Assembly: GCA_963920765.1 (NCBI GenBank)
Contig: OY987242.1
Span: 17,446,002 to 17,510,001, forward strand
DNA from: Ulota crispa
Taxonomy: Eukaryota > Streptophyta > Bryopsida > Orthotrichales > Orthotrichaceae
DNA length: 64,000 bases
Direction of reading: 5' to 3'
How positions within the stretch are numbered: position 1 is the first letter of the stretch; every line of letters starts with the position of its first letter. Position numbers and translations under genes: made by a program. This document shows positions 62,770-64,000 of this stretch, in pieces. The notes under the pieces were generated by a model that was given only the letters and a program-made list of their open reading frames with translations, did not search any database and had not been told where the DNA came from.

Positions 62770-63850
62770 CCATGATACTCTTTGGGCAGGTCACAGAGGT
62801 GTATGGGCCACTTATACAAAAATCAAGGAGAGGTACTGGTGGAAAGGACTTTACAAAGACGTTGAAGAGTTTGTAGTTTCTTGTGTGGTGTGCCAACTGC
62901 AATCCAAGGTGCGCCACAGAGATGAATTACATCCTACTTACCCTCTAGCGATCCATTTTCAGTGGATGATAGATTTGGTAGCCATGCCAAATGCTATGTG
63001 GGGAATGAAGTACCTTATTTTGGCACGAGAGGAGCTCTCAAACTTCGTTGAGGGCAGAGCCTTGAGGACTAAGGCTACCGAAAATGTATGCCGATTTATA
63101 CTCGAAGACATCTTCAGTCGTTATGGCAGCATTGGCCGAATGAGAGCTGACAGAGGAGAACTAAATGCCACTGAGGCCAAAGAGTTCTTCAAACGTTATG
63201 GTGTGCAGTTGAAGCTGACGACAGCTTACAACCCTGAGGCTAATGGCAAAATTGAGAGAGGGCATCCTCCGATCATTCATGCTTTGGTTAAAGCTTGTAA
63301 AGGCAAACCAAATATGTGGCCAAAGCTATTACCATTTGCTTTGTGGGCTGACAGAACTACGCACAGTACAGTTACTGGTTACATGCCTGTCGAACTTGTG
63401 TATGGGCAGAAACCTATTATGCCGGCGGAAGAGGATATTCCCACATGGGTGTTTCTTTCATGGGAGGACGGTATAAGCAGAGAAAGATTGTTGGAACTTC
63501 GGATTCAGCAGCTTGGAAGGTTGTCAAGTGACCTTGATATTGCATTGGAGAAGATGAAGACAGCGAGGCTCAGCAATAAAGAGCGATTTGACAAAACACA
63601 CAGATTAAGAACCAAGCAGATCAGAGAGGATGATTGGGTCCTTGTATTTGACAGTACATTGGAGCATCAGCATAGTACAGTGCGCAAATTTGCTAAGAGA
63701 TGGTTTGGACCCTATATTGTGATGAAAGTGCACACCAACGGCACTTATTCACTTAGGGAATTGGATGGGACTTCTCTGCACGTGCCTGTTGCTGGTAAAC
63801 AAATCAAAGCTTTTCGAAGGAGTGGAAAATTTCATCATGAAGACCTTGAG
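62770..63850 (+). mobile_element. Integrase part of the gypsy fossil
   Basis: HHCC zinc-binding block (GHRG...CVVCQ), core with RADRGE and AYNPEANGKIERG, and a GPY/F-type module (KRWFGPYIV). After it comes an acidic tail. No chromodomain is visible before the end of the window. Confidence 0.85.
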
Positions 63851-64000
63851 GAGATTTTTAACCCTCAAGAGATGGAAAGCCACGAAAGAGCTGAAGATAA
63901 AGATGAAGATTCAGAAGATGCAGAAGACAACCAAGATATTCATGACGTGCAAACTTGGCACATACCGGAGGATGTGCAGGTTTAGAGAGGGTGCATGTCC

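Larger units (their letters stand above)
57745..64000 (+). mobile_element. Ty3/gypsy LTR retrotransposon fossil, internal region
   Basis: Family: Ty3/gypsy, from the order gag, protease, reverse transcriptase, RNase H, integrase, all on the plus strand. It runs off the right edge, so its 3' LTR is not seen. The parts are long and little eroded, so it looks fairly young, but it is broken: about two or three interruptions in the pol region. The next four entries give its parts. It shows no link to the host genes. Confidence 0.92.

Noticed and set aside
1-64000. CRISPR array, rRNA genes, bacterial operons
   Set aside because: The spliced plant-type genes and absence of regularly spaced short repeats with unique spacers exclude these.

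Overview
This window looks like nuclear DNA of a land plant or close streptophyte relative. Its genes have GT-AG introns, and they encode a plant-type SEN1-like helicase, an STP-type sugar/proton symporter and an F-box/LRR protein. They sit in AT-rich intergenic DNA crowded with small terminal-inverted-repeat (TIR) elements, plus one Ty3/gypsy fossil. I cannot place the species; loosely packed genes and introns inflated by transposons would suit a large-genome, non-flowering lineage, but that is a guess.

Layout. 1-7152 (+): 3' nine exons of a SEN1/UPF1-like SF1 helicase gene whose 5' end is outside the window. 8194-18728 (-): a five-exon STP-family hexose transporter gene that looks decayed; its first intron is 7.5 kb because a 6.9-kb Mutator-like element (11611-18509, 12-bp flanking duplication) sits in it, and that element itself carries a palindrome array and a piggyBac-like insertion. 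18729-23050: gene-poor, AT-rich. 23.0-27.1 kb: a moderately GC-richer genic block with a 528-codon open frame (25560-27146, +) for an unrecognised Gly/Lys/Val-rich protein. 27.1-31.6 kb: nothing recognisable. 32032-35880 (-): three-exon F-box/LRR gene, both introns carrying MITEs, with two extra tandem copies of its terminal coding segment just downstream. 36-36.7 kb: 140-bp minisatellite upstream of that gene. About 37.5-37.95 kb (-): remnant of a host-like coding exon. 39.6-54.7 kb: no genes seen, but many small TIR elements: TTAA-flanked piggyBac-like copies, a pair of 247-bp hAT-like MITEs with 8-bp target duplications, Stowaway-like and TA-flanked MITEs, some nested. 55.2-57.7 kb: tandem duplications, a tRNA-like B box, and a probable LTR/leader. 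57.7 kb to the right edge: Ty3/gypsy fossil with gag, protease, reverse transcriptase, RNase H and integrase parts.

The genes are not an operon and show no common pathway. The main story is how transposable elements have shaped the introns and flanks of three host genes. I found no rRNA, CRISPR or organelle-type genes and no convincing new multi-gene system. The most unusual features are the TTAA-flanked element family, the palindrome array inside the Mutator-like element, and the tandem copies of the F-box gene's last coding segment.
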